Positions 1 through 9,134 of a stretch of 64,000 nt of DNA are shown here, piece after piece (position 1 is the first letter of the stretch; each line of letters begins with the position of its first letter). The stretch is from the NCBI RefSeq assembly GCF_035989265.1, contig NZ_JAYKZX010000003.1, positions 3,068,501-3,132,500 of the forward strand, read 5' to 3'. This stretch comes from Sphingobium sp. HWE2-09. Lineage in GTDB: Bacteria; Pseudomonadota; Alphaproteobacteria; Sphingomonadales; Sphingomonadaceae. The notes under the pieces were generated by a model. That model was not told the origin of the DNA and ran no database searches. It saw only the letters and a list, made by a program, of their open reading frames with translations. A program made the translations under genes and the position numbers.

Positions 1-524
1 TGGACCCGGATACGCCGCTGCTGTGGGCGCTACGCGATGCGTCGAACCTGACCGGCACCAAATATGGGTGCGGCACCGGGGATTGCGGCGCCTGCACCGT
101 CGATATCGATGGGGAGGCGGTGCGATCCTGCCAAGTGACGATCGGCAAGACCGAAGGGCGCTTCGTCACCACGATCGAAGCCTTGTCGCCCGATCGCGGT
201 CATCCGGTGCAACAGGCCTTTGCCGCCGACAATGTGTCGCAATGCGGTTACTGCATCGCCGGCATGATCATGGCGGCGTCGGTGCTGCTGCGCCGGACCA
301 ACGATCCGAGCGACGAAGATATCGACGCGGCGATCACCAATATCTGCCGCTGCGGCATCTATCCCCGGCTGCGCGGGGCGATCAAGCGGGCGGGGCGGAT
401 CATGCGCGGGGAAGACGACGCCAGCGGCGACCAGGTCGCGCCCGCGCCGCCGCCCGGCATCACCCCGGAAGATGCGGCGCGGACCGTTCCGGCGCTGGGT
501 CGTCCTGCTCAGCCGAAGCGGTAG
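1..524 (+). CDS. (2Fe-2S)-binding small subunit of a molybdenum hydroxylase (isoquinoline 1-oxidoreductase alpha-like), 5' end missing
   Basis: The gene enters from the left edge; the reading frame starts at base 3. It shows both iron-sulfur motifs of the xanthine oxidase family small subunits. The plant-type ferredoxin motif CGTGDCGAC is followed by another Cys in VRSC, and the C-terminal four-helix cluster motifs are CGYCIAGM and CRCG. In the family this subunit passes electrons between the molybdenum centre and the acceptor. A short acidic and Pro-rich tail follows the last Cys pair and is a little longer than usual. The large molybdopterin subunit is not in this window; an XdhC-like maturation factor lies far away at 59.2 kb. 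The stop overlaps the convergent dioxygenase gene by 16 bp. The family assignment is firm; the substrate cannot be told. Confidence 0.9.
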   Translation, partial: DPDTPLLWALRDASNLTGTKYGCGTGDCGACTVDIDGEAVRSCQVTIGKTEGRFVTTIEALSPDRGHPVQQAFAADNVSQCGYCIAGMIMAASVLLRRTNDPSDEDIDAAITNICRCGIYPRLRGAIKRAGRIMRGEDDASGDQVAPAPPPGITPEDAARTVPALGRPAQPKR

Positions 525-1318
525 CCCGACACCGCCCAGCCCATGACCGTGCTGCTATGGTCGCGGGTTGCGACGGCATCGCCGCCAGCGCCCAGCGCCA
601 CCATCAACGGCAGCAGATGCTCCTCGCGTGGATGGGCGAAGCGGGCGTTCGGCAGATCCGCCCAGGCGGCGACGCGGGCGGCGCGCGCCTGCGGATCAGG
701 ATCGGTCACCGCCGCCGTCAACGCTTCGTCCCACTGGGTCGATGAATCGATTGCTTGCGGGCCGCGTACGCGCAGATTGTGGAAGCTCATGCCCGATCCG
801 ACGATCAGCACGCCCTCATCACGCAGCGGCGCAAGCGCGCGACCGGCGGCGATATGGGCGGCGGGGTCGAGGTCGTGGCGCAGCGACAATTGGGCGACGG
901 GGATGTCCGCGTCGGGCAACGCCACCTTCATGGGGATGAAGACGCCATGGTCCCTGCCGCGCGCCGCTTCCTGCGCCGTGGCGAAACCGGCTTGCTGCAA
1001 CAGGCTGGCGGCACGGCGCGCCAGATCGGGCGCGCCCGGCGCGTCCCAGCTCAGCCTGTAGGTGTGCGGCGGAAAATTATAATAGTCGAACAGCAGCGGC
1101 GGATGGTCGCCGACATGCAGGGTGAAGGCGGCTTCCTCCCAATGGCCCGATACCAGCAGGATGGCGCGGGGCCGTTCGGGCAGGCTGGCGATCAGACCCG
1201 CCAGATAATCCTGCATCGGGTGCCACATCGGGTCGCTATGGGGATGATCCGGGTCGGCCGGGTCCATGAAGAAACAGGGACCGCCGCCATGGGGGATGAA
1301 GAGGGTGGGCTGGGTCAT
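509..1318 (-). CDS. DODA-type extradiol dioxygenase family protein (LigB fold, YgiD-like)
   Basis: The 269-aa product has the layout of class III extradiol ring-opening dioxygenases of the DODA/YgiD group. It begins with FIPHGGGP (His10), followed by SGHWEEA (His59), GSGMSFHNL (His180) and a C-terminal [11 protein letters not shown] (His234). These histidines are the likely metal ligands. Family members cleave catechol-type rings (4,5-DOPA is the reference substrate), but many bacterial members are uncharacterised, so the substrate here is unknown. The start is the ATG before TQPTLF; only a weak GAG-type ribosome site precedes it. It is convergent with the gene to its left, and 255 bp of non-coding sequence separate it from bphP. 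Confidence 0.85.
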   Translation of the reverse strand: MTQPTLFIPHGGGPCFFMDPADPDHPHSDPMWHPMQDYLAGLIASLPERPRAILLVSGHWEEAAFTLHVGDHPPLLFDYYNFPPHTYRLSWDAPGAPDLARRAASLLQQAGFATAQEAARGRDHGVFIPMKVALPDADIPVAQLSLRHDLDPAAHIAAGRALAPLRDEGVLIVGSGMSFHNLRVRGPQAIDSSTQWDEALTAAVTDPDPQARAARVAAWADLPNARFAHPREEHLLPLMVALGAGGDAVATRDHSSTVMGWAVSGYRFG

Positions 1319-1573
1319 GGCTTACTCGGTTGCAGGCAGGTCGGGCTTAACTTCGCATATTTCCCGCAAATCCTGACATTTTATTGCGTGATCCTGATCC
1401 TATCGGAAAGCCCGCTGGCTACCGTCATGCGGCAAGATAGCAGGGCGACGACCGGTAGGACAGGCGAGCGCAATGGCCGATAGATTGGCGCGAACGGCGC
1501 GCGCGACAATCGGCGAAACGGAAACCGTCCGTTTCATGGTCGAAGATCGGCGTCTCGCGACGCGCGACCATCA
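1319..1573. other. Intergenic region between the dioxygenase start and the bphP stop
   Basis: These 255 bp should hold the dioxygenase promoter. A short open frame from 1472 to 1624 on the plus strand runs into the end of bphP, but it lacks a ribosome site and is not called. No convincing terminator or repeat is visible. Confidence 0.5.
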
Positions 1574-4132
1574 CTATGCCTTAGTGATCGGCGCCAAGGC
1601 CTGCGCCAGCGTCGCGCTGGAATAGGGCTTTTTGAGCAAGGTCACATCCTTGAACCGGACCGGCAGTTCCAGCCCGTCGCCATAGCCGGTGGCGAAGATG
1701 AACGGCACGCCGCGTTCGGCCAGCAGGTCTGCGATGGGCAGACTCGTCTCAGGCCCCAGATTGAAGTCCAGCACAGCCAGATCGACCGGCGCGATCGCGA
1801 TCGCTTCGCGCGCACGGCCGATGCTGGCGGCGGTCATCACGTCCGCGCCCAGATCGCGCAATGCGTCCTCGCCATCCATGGCGATGATCATATTATCCTC
1901 CACCAGCAGGATATTGCGCCCCTTGAGCAGGCCCGGTTCGACCGGCACTGCGACCTTGGCACGATCGGCCCCGGTCACGTCCGGCAGCACGGATACGACA
2001 TGGGTGGACGGCACGCAGAAATGCGCTTCTATCCCGGCCAGCCGATAATGAACCTCCGCATGACCGCCCAGATCATAGGGGATGGACCGTTCGATCACGG
2101 TCGACCCGAAGCCGCGCCGGGTGGGCGCGACGACCGCCGGGCCGCCGCTTTCGGTCCAGTCGATCAGCAGGCTGCCATCTTCATCCACGCGCCAGGCGAT
2201 CGACACCGTGCCATTGTCCGACAGCGCGCCATATTTGGCGGCGTTGGTCAGCATTTCGTGGATCACCAGCGCCAGCACGGTGAAACAGCCGGGCGTCAGC
2301 AGCACATTGGGACCGGACAGGCGCACCCGGTCGCTGCGTTCGCCGAGATAGGCGCCCGATTCAACCTCGATCAGGTCGTAGAGGCGCGCGGGACTCCAGC
2401 GATCGGCGGTGATCTGGTCATGCGCGCGCGCCAGCGCATGGACGCGGCTTTCCAACGTAGCGATAAATTCCTCGACCGACCCGGCGCTGTCTCGCGTCTG
2501 CGACAGCAGGCCGCGGATCAGCGACAGGATGTTGCGGACGCGGTGATTGAGTTCGGCGATCAGCAGTTCCTGCTTCTCGTTCGCCCGCTGCCGTTCCGCA
2601 TCGGCGGAATCGGACAGGCGCAGGATCACTTCCAGCAGGGCGGTACGCAGCGCTTCGGCCACACGCATTTCGGCCGGGGCAAAGGCGATCGCCATGCCCT
2701 TCACCAGTTGCGACCATTGTTCGAAGCTCTTGCGCGGGGACAGGCGCGGTCCGTCGGGACCATCTTCGATCAGCTTGTCCTGCTTTCCCGCCCAGCGCAC
2801 CGAGCGCAATTGTTCGGCGCGGAACAGCACGACATAATCGCGCGGGCGGCGGGACAGGGGGATCGCCAGCAGCCCGGACACCCGATCGGCATAGGCCGCC
2901 GCTTCGGGCAGCACCGACGAGAGATGGTCGGTCGTATAGACCTGGCTGGCAGCGACGCGGTTGAGCATCGACACGATCGCGGAAAAGGCGGGCGCGTCGG
3001 GCGCCAGGCCCGAAAAGGTCATCTGCCCGTCGATATAGACGCCAACGCCATCGGCGGGAATCGTGTCGAAGATAATGTCGCCCAGCCAGCGCGCGTTGGA
3101 CAGCAGGTCGTGATCCTGCGCCACCGCCGCCAGCAGCCGATCGCCCACCTGCCGCGCCTTGCCCTCATAAGCGGCGGTTTCCCCGCGTTCGCGGCTTTCC
3201 AGCATCATCGAGAAAATCTGGCCGAACAGTTCGGCGGCGCTGCGTTGCGCAAAGGTTGGCAGGCGCGGGCTATAATGGTGGCAGGCGAACAGCCCCCACA
3301 GCTTGCCTTCGACGATGATCGATATGGAGAGCGATGCGCCGACGCCCATATTGCCCAGATATTCGATATGAATGGGCGATACTGCGCGGGTCAGGCACAG
3401 CGACATGTCGAGCGCCGCGCCGGTCGGATCCAGCGCGGGGATGACCGGCACCGGTTGCGCCTGCACATCGGCGATGACGCGAAAGATGTTGCGCAGATAG
3501 AGCGCGCGCGCCTGCACCGGAATGTCGGACGCGGGATAATGCAGGCCGAAGAAACTCTCGACCCCAGGCCTGAGCGCTTCGGCCACCACTTCGCCATCGC
3601 CGCCGTCGGCGAAGCGATAGACCATCACCCGGTCGAAACCGGTCAGCGCCCGCACCTGCCGCGCACCATCGCGCAGGAAAGCGGTCATTGTGTCCGTCTG
3701 CGCCAGGCGCGACACCATCGAACGCACGGTGCTGCTGGCTTCCATCTCGTCATGCGCAGCCGGTTCGGCCTCGATCACGACAAGTTGGCCGGAAAAATGC
3801 ACCGCTACGTCGAAGGACGGGCCGCCTTCGATCAGGGGAATCGAAAACAGGCGCTCGACCGAATCGGGACCGCGCAGCAGCGTGATGCGGTTGCGCAGCG
3901 CATGAATGGCTTCGCCGTCCAGCAGCATATGCACCGGCTTGCCCAGCATCTCGTCGGGCGTCAGGCCGATGAACTGCGCGATGTTGGTCGATACCCGCGA
4001 CACCAGCCAGTCGGCGGTCAGTGCCATCAGGAAACCGAAGGGCTGAACCATGCCCAGCACATGGATCGGTTCCCGGTCGCAATTGGTCAGGTCGACATGG
4101 AAGTCCGTATCGGACGCTTCGCGATCAGCCAT
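1574..4132 (-). CDS. bphP: Bacteriophytochrome: PAS-GAF-PHY sensor, HWE histidine kinase and C-terminal receiver
   Basis: The 852-aa red/far-red photoreceptor starts at MADREASD; its ATG overlaps the heme oxygenase stop by 8 bp. Cys18 in LTNCDREP is at the usual biliverdin attachment site of bacteriophytochromes. The PAS domain follows, then a GAF domain with YPASDIPVQARALY, and a PHY region with FRAEQLRSVRW and SPRKSFEQW. The kinase part is of the HWE/HisKA_2 type, with the phospho-acceptor in ELNHRVRN, an N-box HEMLTNAAKYG and the WTES segment. A receiver domain closes the protein (ILLVEDN, acceptor Asp in LDFNLG, KKPYS). A fused receiver after an HWE kinase suggests internal phosphotransfer, so the output partner is not evident. 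Adjacency to bphO supports biliverdin as chromophore. Confidence 0.96.
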   Translation of the reverse strand: MADREASDTDFHVDLTNCDREPIHVLGMVQPFGFLMALTADWLVSRVSTNIAQFIGLTPDEMLGKPVHMLLDGEAIHALRNRITLLRGPDSVERLFSIPLIEGGPSFDVAVHFSGQLVVIEAEPAAHDEMEASSTVRSMVSRLAQTDTMTAFLRDGARQVRALTGFDRVMVYRFADGGDGEVVAEALRPGVESFFGLHYPASDIPVQARALYLRNIFRVIADVQAQPVPVIPALDPTGAALDMSLCLTRAVSPIHIEYLGNMGVGASLSISIIVEGKLWGLFACHHYSPRLPTFAQRSAAELFGQIFSMMLESRERGETAAYEGKARQVGDRLLAAVAQDHDLLSNARWLGDIIFDTIPADGVGVYIDGQMTFSGLAPDAPAFSAIVSMLNRVAASQVYTTDHLSSVLPEAAAYADRVSGLLAIPLSRRPRDYVVLFRAEQLRSVRWAGKQDKLIEDGPDGPRLSPRKSFEQWSQLVKGMAIAFAPAEMRVAEALRTALLEVILRLSDSADAERQRANEKQELLIAELNHRVRNILSLIRGLLSQTRDSAGSVEEFIATLESRVHALARAHDQITADRWSPARLYDLIEVESGAYLGERSDRVRLSGPNVLLTPGCFTVLALVIHEMLTNAAKYGALSDNGTVSIAWRVDEDGSLLIDWTESGGPAVVAPTRRGFGSTVIERSIPYDLGGHAEVHYRLAGIEAHFCVPSTHVVSVLPDVTGADRAKVAVPVEPGLLKGRNILLVEDNMIIAMDGEDALRDLGADVMTAASIGRAREAIAIAPVDLAVLDFNLGPETSLPIADLLAERGVPFIFATGYGDGLELPVRFKDVTLLKKPYSSATLAQALAPITKA

Positions 4133-4656
4133 GGACGGGCGTCTGTCCGGCCTGGGCGAACAGGGCGAAGGCGGCCTGGGCGCCCTGCACGGCGTCGTCC
4201 AGCCAGCCTTCGCCACCATCCCCGGCGGCGCTGTCGAGCGCGGCCTGGAAAGCGATCCATTCGCCCTTGCCATGGGCCGCCGAAAGATAGGCCTTGGGCA
4301 GGCCGGGCGCGACCTGGCGCGACAGCATCGCGCCGCCTAGCCGTGATCCTTCCAGCGCATAGCGTACGCCCCACAGAAACCCGTCCCCTGTGCCCACGTC
4401 CATCGCCAAAGGATCGGGCATGGGCAGGTCCATCGCCGCCAGATCGTCGGCCAGTAGCGGCAGGCGTGGGGCTTCGGGACGGGCGGCCGTTTCCAATGCG
4501 CCCAGGGCGCGGGCATGGGCGGTCAGAAAAATGCCGTAGTCCGCAGCCGAATTCGAGCGCGAAGCCGCTATAGACGGCATCGACCCGTTGATGGCTTTCC
4601 CTCGTCGCGTCGCGCAGAGCGTGGCGAGCAGTATCGGCATTGAAAGTTCGCGTCAC
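4125..4656 (-). pseudogene. bphO: Biliverdin-producing heme oxygenase, readable only across one frameshift near base 4554
   Basis: Two frames together give one bacterial heme oxygenase of about 176 aa, the normal length. From a GTG at 4656 the first frame reads ALRDATRESHQRVDAVY, with the probable proximal heme ligand His22. It continues through SGFAL, after which one extra base (G on the coding strand, position 4554) puts the remainder out of frame. The second frame resumes with NSAADYGIFLTAHARALG and runs to the stop inside the bphP start. As read, the gene cannot make a full protein; an internal ATG at 4640 would give a product without the His. It may be a true pseudogene or a sequence error. 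Its role in the operon would be to open heme to biliverdin IX-alpha for bphP. Confidence 0.85.
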
Positions 4657-4868
4657 CCGGCAGTCCTATAGTGATTGTTACGGCATTGCATTGATCTGGA
4701 TCAGCTTTCTGCCGCATTATCTCGGTTTGCCGCCCAACCGTTGCGTGTAGCCTAGCGGGGCGATTCTTTCAAATAGCTGTCTGTCGGGTTCAGCATCACG
4801 ACATCGCGCCTGTCATAGAACAGGATGATCAGGGGGCGATGTGTCCCCGGCCATGGAAGGTCAAAACG

Positions 4869-5825
4869 ATGTTGAGGAAGATGATGCTGGCGGGCCTGAT
4901 GGCCGCGACGCTGCTGAGCGGTGTCGCCCCGGCCTATGCGCAGACTAGCCAGGAGCAACGCGGCGATCGCGGTGGTGATCGTGACCGCGGTGGCGATCGT
5001 GGTGATCGTGGCGGGCGGCCCGACGGCGGCGCGCCACGCGGCGACGGGCCGGGTCGTCCTGACCGGGGTCAGGGCTGGCAGCAGCGCGGTCCGGACCGGC
5101 CAGCGCCCCAGATGGGCGCACGACCGGACGCGCGTCCCGACAACCGCCCCGATCAGCGACCCGATGGACGCCCCAACCCGCAATGGCGCAACGACCAGAA
5201 CCGCCCCGGTCCTTCCCAGCCCGTTGCCCCAAGGCCCGACAACCGCCTGGGCCAGCGCGACGATCGTGCGCAAAACTGGCAGGGTCGCGGCAACGGCCAG
5301 CCCGATTGGCGCAATGACGGCCGCAACGATCGCCCGGATTGGCGCAACAATCCGCGCGACAGCCGCCCGCCCAACTGGTCGAACCGGGGCGATGATCGCC
5401 GGAACGACGGGCGCGGCGACCCGCGCTGGAACGGCAATGCCGGTCGGCCCGGTGGCGGCAACTGGAATGACGGCCGCCGCTTCGACGATCGTACGCGGTG
5501 GAGCCAGCAACGGCGCTGGGACAATGGCTGGCGGCAGGACCGCCGCTATGACTGGAACAGCTATCGCAACCGCTATGGCGATCGGTATCGCATGGGCCGG
5601 TACAACGCCCCGCGCGGCTGGGACTATGGCTATCGCCGCTTTTCCGTCGGGATCGTGCTGAACCGGCTGCTCTATTCCAACAGCTACTGGCTGGACGATC
5701 CCTATAGCTACCGCCTGCCGCCTGCCTACGGCACGCTGCGCTGGGTCCGCTATTATGATGACGCGATGCTGGTGGACATTCGCGACGGCTATGTCGTCGA
5801 CGTGATCCACGACTTCTTCTGGTAA
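4869..5825 (+). CDS. Exported Arg/Asp/Gly-rich protein with C-terminal RcnB domain
   Basis: The 318-aa product starts at MLRKMMLAGLM, preceded by GGAAGG, and has a clear Sec signal peptide ending AYAQ. The middle 200 residues are low-complexity, rich in Gly, Arg, Asp, Asn and Pro, with many RPD, DNR and RGD-like units. The C-terminus is a compact RcnB-like domain: paired aromatic residues, a YRLPPAYG turn, LRWVRYYDDAMLVDI and a final HDFFW. E. coli RcnB is a periplasmic protein that affects nickel and cobalt homeostasis, but sphingomonad members are untested. Two further proteins of this style lie at 6756 and 27894. A strong terminator follows at 5861. Confidence 0.85.
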   Translation: MLRKMMLAGLMAATLLSGVAPAYAQTSQEQRGDRGGDRDRGGDRGDRGGRPDGGAPRGDGPGRPDRGQGWQQRGPDRPAPQMGARPDARPDNRPDQRPDGRPNPQWRNDQNRPGPSQPVAPRPDNRLGQRDDRAQNWQGRGNGQPDWRNDGRNDRPDWRNNPRDSRPPNWSNRGDDRRNDGRGDPRWNGNAGRPGGGNWNDGRRFDDRTRWSQQRRWDNGWRQDRRYDWNSYRNRYGDRYRMGRYNAPRGWDYGYRRFSVGIVLNRLLYSNSYWLDDPYSYRLPPAYGTLRWVRYYDDAMLVDIRDGYVVDVIHDFFW

Positions 5826-5860
5826 GACCGACTTCCTGGACGGCCTTCAGGAACCCCTGG

Positions 5861-5890
5861 CCCCGAAGCGGCAACGCTTCGGGGTCTTTT
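5861..5890 (+). terminator. Rho-independent terminator after the RcnB-like gene
   Basis: A perfect 10-bp stem CCCCGAAGCG / CGCTTCGGGG with loop GCAA is followed by TCTTTT. It lies 35 bp after the stop of the RcnB-like gene and before the oxygenase start. Confidence 0.9.
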
Positions 5891-5923
5891 CATGGCGGGC
5901 GCGGCTGTGGCAAGGGTGGGGCC

Positions 5924-6601
5924 ATGACGGACAAATTGGATGATGGCGGCACGGCGTCGCCGCTGCGGGCCGAAATCGGAGCAGAGGTGCGCAAGCGGCT
6001 GGACCGCAATCCGATGGTGCATCGCATCGCCGAATTGCCGCATCTGGAAATCTATGGCCGACAGGACTTCCTGAGCGCGGAGGCATGTGCGGGGCTGCGC
6101 GCGCTGATCGATGCCGACGCCAAGCCGTCGACGCTGTTTTCGGGCAGCGCCAATGCCGATTATCGCACCAGCCATAGCTGCAACCTCAATCCCTGGAACG
6201 ATCTGGTCATGGGGGTCAGCGACCGGATCTGCGCGCTCACCGGTCTGCCCGCCCGCCATGGCGAGACGTTGCAGGGGCAGCGCTATGCGCCCGGCCAGCA
6301 ATATAAGGTCCATTGCGACTATTTCCCCGTCACCGCCGATTATTGGCAGCAGATGCGCACGACCGGCGGGCAGCGCAGCTGGACCGCGATGATCTATCTG
6401 TCGTCGGTCGAAGCGGGCGGTGAGACGCATTTCCCGCAATGCGAATTCATGGTGCCGCCGGTGGAAGGCATGATCCTGATCTGGAACAATATGGACCGCG
6501 ACGGCGCACCCAATCGCTTCAGCCTGCACGCCGCGCGACCGGTGGAGCAGGGCACCAAATATGTCGTGACCAAATGGTTTCGCGAACGCCCCTGGGGGTG
6601 A
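5924..6601 (+). CDS. 2-oxoglutarate/Fe(II)-dependent oxygenase, prolyl 4-hydroxylase alpha-subunit-like
   Basis: The 225-aa cytoplasmic protein ends in a P4H-type double-stranded beta-helix. The iron ligands are visible as His130 and Asp132 in VHCDYF and His202 in FSLHAARPV. Lys212 in GTKYVVTKWF is the expected 2-oxoglutarate carboxylate anchor, and the C-terminal KWFRERPW matches the family ending. Family members hydroxylate proline or other side chains; no substrate is suggested by the context, which places it between two RcnB-like genes on the same strand. A terminator separates it from the upstream gene, so it probably has its own promoter. Confidence 0.88.
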   Translation: MTDKLDDGGTASPLRAEIGAEVRKRLDRNPMVHRIAELPHLEIYGRQDFLSAEACAGLRALIDADAKPSTLFSGSANADYRTSHSCNLNPWNDLVMGVSDRICALTGLPARHGETLQGQRYAPGQQYKVHCDYFPVTADYWQQMRTTGGQRSWTAMIYLSSVEAGGETHFPQCEFMVPPVEGMILIWNNMDRDGAPNRFSLHAARPVEQGTKYVVTKWFRERPWG

Positions 6602-6755
6602 TGCGCACCTGTTACACTTTGCGACATAAATGACTGGAATCTGACAGAATCATTTTCGGCCCGTTCAGTTGCGGCGGCCCATATCTCCTGTTGTCGGCGG
6701 CGGAACCGGGTTTCGTCCAAATGGTTCAGCCGCCACGAAATATGGGAGATATGTC

Positions 6756-7226
6756 ATGCGTAAACTGATCATCCTGGGCCTTCTGGCCGCCACCGTCGTC
6801 CCAAGCGTCGCCTCGGCCCAATCCTATGGCGAAGTCCGCCGCAGCGAACAGAATCTGCGTCAGGAACAGCGCGACCTGCGTCAGGCGCAGCGTTATGGCG
6901 ACCGTCGCGATGTGCGCGAACAGCGCCGCGACGTGCGGGAGGCCCGCCGTGAAGTGCGTGAAGACTGGCGCGATTATCGCCGCACCCATCGCGACGTCTA
7001 TCGTGGCGGCAACTGGCGCGCGCCGTTCCGTTATACCCAGTGGAATGCCGGCGCGCAGCTTCGCCCCAACTATTATGCGTCGCGCTATTATATCGCCGAC
7101 ACCAACCGTTATCGCCTGCCCCGTCCCGGCGCGAACCAGCAGTGGGTGCGCCATTATAACGACGTGCTGCTGGTCAATGTCCGCACCGGTCGCGTGATCA
7201 CGGCGCATCGCGGCTTCTTCTGGTAA
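6756..7226 (+). CDS. Exported RcnB-family protein, short form
   Basis: The 156-aa product begins MRKLIILGLLAATVV after a GGGAGA ribosome site and has a signal peptide ending ASAQ. Residues 25-75 form a charged Arg/Asp/Glu/Gln segment with heptad-like repeats (RQEQRDLRQAQRYGDRRDV) that could be helical. The C-terminus repeats the RcnB pattern of the larger neighbour: RYYIADTNRYRLPRPG, QQWVRHYNDVLLVNV and a final GFFW. It is probably periplasmic; no metal has been shown for this group. The two genes look like diverged paralogues that differ mainly in the low-complexity region between signal and domain. Confidence 0.85.
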   Translation: MRKLIILGLLAATVVPSVASAQSYGEVRRSEQNLRQEQRDLRQAQRYGDRRDVREQRRDVREARREVREDWRDYRRTHRDVYRGGNWRAPFRYTQWNAGAQLRPNYYASRYYIADTNRYRLPRPGANQQWVRHYNDVLLVNVRTGRVITAHRGFFW

Positions 7227-7250
7227 GACGCTGCCCCTGATGGAGAAAAA

Positions 7251-7280
7251 CCAGCCTCGGACGATGTCCGGGGCTGGTTT
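7251..7280 (+). terminator. Rho-independent terminator after the short RcnB gene
   Basis: An 11-bp stem (CCAGCCTCGGA / TCCGGGGCTGG, one G-U pair) with loop CGATG is followed by TTT. It lies 24 bp after the stop codon. Confidence 0.85.
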
Positions 7281-7425
7281 CCTGTCCCCCGCCTTGGCCG
7301 CGCAGCCCGTTTCCGGGCATACGCGGCCGATAAGCGCGCAAGGCGCTCACCAGTCCGAAAGGGGGGTGGACCGCAGCGGCAAACGTCCGATGGGGCGCAA
7401 TGTTCCCCTTGTCCTTATCAGGCGG

Positions 7426-9006
7426 TCAGGCCGCCAAAGCCTCGGCAATCAGTTTTCGGCTGTTTTCGACTCCATAGAGGGCGATGAAGCTGCCCATGCG
7501 CGGCCCTTGGTCAGCGCCCAGAAGCGTCTGGTACAGCGCCTTGAACCAGTCGCGCAGTTCCGCGAAACCGAACGCCTCATCCTTGCCTATGGCATAGACG
7601 ATATTTTGGATATCCTCCGCCGAAGCGCCATCCGGGAGCGCAGCGAGTTCGGTGTCCAACTGGCGCAGAGCGGCGGCTTCGTTTGCGTCAGGCGCACGGC
7701 GTTGCAGCGTCGGCGCAACGAAATCGCGATGATAGGCCAGCGCATGGCCGATCAGCGCATCGAGTTCGGGATAGGTGTCCGCGCTGGCGCCGGGCACATA
7801 ATTTTGCAGATAGCTCCACACCTGGTCGCGGCTGGCGTCGCCCATCACGCCGACGAGGTTCAGCAACAGGCCGAAGGTCACCGGCAATTCGCCCTGCGGT
7901 AATTTGCCGTCATGGATATGATGGACCGGATTGCCCAGCTGCTGTTCGATCGCCTGCTTGGCGTAATTGCCGCGAAACTGCCAATATTCGTCCACCGCGC
8001 GGGGGATGACGCCCATGTGCAGTTGCTTGGCCTTTTTCGGTTCGCGATAGGCGTAGAAAGCCAGGCTCTCCTGCGGCCCATAGGTCAGCCACTGCTCCAG
8101 GCTAAGGCCGTTGCCCTTGGACTTGGAGATTTTCTCCCCTTTTTCGTCCAGGAACATCTCGTAATTGAAGCCTTCGGGCGGGCGGCCGCCCAGCGCGCGA
8201 CAGATTTTGGACGATTGGGTGACCGAATTGATCAGATCCTTGCCCGCCATTTCATAATCGACGCCCAGCGCATACCAGCGCATCGCCCAGTCGACCTTCC
8301 ATTGCAGCTTGGCCGCGCCGCCCAGGATCGATTGTTCGACCGTCTCGCCCTCATCTTCGAACCGCACGATGCCCGCTTCGGCGTCGATCACCTCGACCGG
8401 CACCTGCAGCACGATGCCGCTTTTAGGGCTGATCGGCAGCACCGGCGAATAGGTCGCCTGCCGTTCCTTGCGCAGGGTCGGCAGCATGATGTCCATGATC
8501 GCCTGATAACGGCGCAGCACCTGCCGCAGCGCGTCGTCGAAGGCGCCCGCCTGATATTGCTCGGTCGCGGAGACGAATTCATAGTCGAAGCCGAAACTGT
8601 CGAGAAAGTCGCGCAGCATCGCATTATTATGATGCGCGAAGCTTTCGAACTTTTCGAACGGATCGGGCACCTGCGTCAGCGGCTTGCCCAGATATTGGCT
8701 GAGCATCGCCTGGTTCGGCACATTGTCGGGCACCTTGCGGAAGCCGTCCAGATCGTCGCTGAACGCCACCAGCCGCGTCGGGATATCCGACAGCGCATGG
8801 AAGGCGTTGCGGACCATGGTGGTGCGCAGCACTTCGTTGAAGGTGCCGATATGCGGCAGGCCCGATGGACCATAGCCGGTTTCGAACAGGATATGCCCTT
8901 TCTCCGGCGCACCGCTGGCATAGCGTTTCAGCAGCTTGCGGGCCTCTTCATAGGGCCAGGCCTTGGATGCGGTCGCAGCCGTGCGGAGAATATCGGACAT
9001 TGTCAT
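7426..9006 (-). CDS. lysK: Lysyl-tRNA synthetase, class I
   Basis: The 526-aa enzyme charges tRNA-Lys with lysine. It belongs to the class I fold, which is the archaeal-type LysRS found in some alphaproteobacteria, and is unrelated to the class II LysS of E. coli. The HIGH-type signature is PHIGTFNE at residues 51-58 and the KMSKS-type loop is KISKSKGNG in the middle third. Full family length is present. The start is the ATG at 9006, preceded by AGGGGGCG on the coding strand; an in-frame ATG two codons later is possible. It is divergent from the PilZ gene. Confidence 0.96.
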   Translation of the reverse strand: MTMSDILRTAATASKAWPYEEARKLLKRYASGAPEKGHILFETGYGPSGLPHIGTFNEVLRTTMVRNAFHALSDIPTRLVAFSDDLDGFRKVPDNVPNQAMLSQYLGKPLTQVPDPFEKFESFAHHNNAMLRDFLDSFGFDYEFVSATEQYQAGAFDDALRQVLRRYQAIMDIMLPTLRKERQATYSPVLPISPKSGIVLQVPVEVIDAEAGIVRFEDEGETVEQSILGGAAKLQWKVDWAMRWYALGVDYEMAGKDLINSVTQSSKICRALGGRPPEGFNYEMFLDEKGEKISKSKGNGLSLEQWLTYGPQESLAFYAYREPKKAKQLHMGVIPRAVDEYWQFRGNYAKQAIEQQLGNPVHHIHDGKLPQGELPVTFGLLLNLVGVMGDASRDQVWSYLQNYVPGASADTYPELDALIGHALAYHRDFVAPTLQRRAPDANEAAALRQLDTELAALPDGASAEDIQNIVYAIGKDEAFGFAELRDWFKALYQTLLGADQGPRMGSFIALYGVENSRKLIAEALAA

Positions 9007-9134
9007 GATTCACGCCCCCTAAACCCTGCTAAAGCGAAAGAAAATGCTATTCGCGCGTAAAAGCGTTTTGACAATCGTTCGCAAGTTTAGATTTCATTAA
9101 CTCTGCGTCACGATAATGGGCAACAGGAGGCCAT

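Noticed and set aside
1472..1624. 50-codon plus-strand frame between the dioxygenase and bphP
   Set aside because: No ribosome site, runs into the end of bphP, and shows no recognisable protein.
4549..4560. Programmed frameshift in bphO
   Set aside because: No slippery heptamer or downstream structure was seen; the other frameshifts nearby make an error or mutation simpler.
2000..4573. Very long plus-strand open frame opposite bphP
   Set aside because: It mirrors the codon pattern of bphP on the other strand; high GC leaves the antisense frame free of stops and the product has no domain and a skewed composition.
4752..5810. Minus-strand frame rich in Ala, Val and Ile opposite the long RcnB gene
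   Set aside because: A reverse reading of GC-rich repeats; the plus strand has a signal peptide and RcnB domain.
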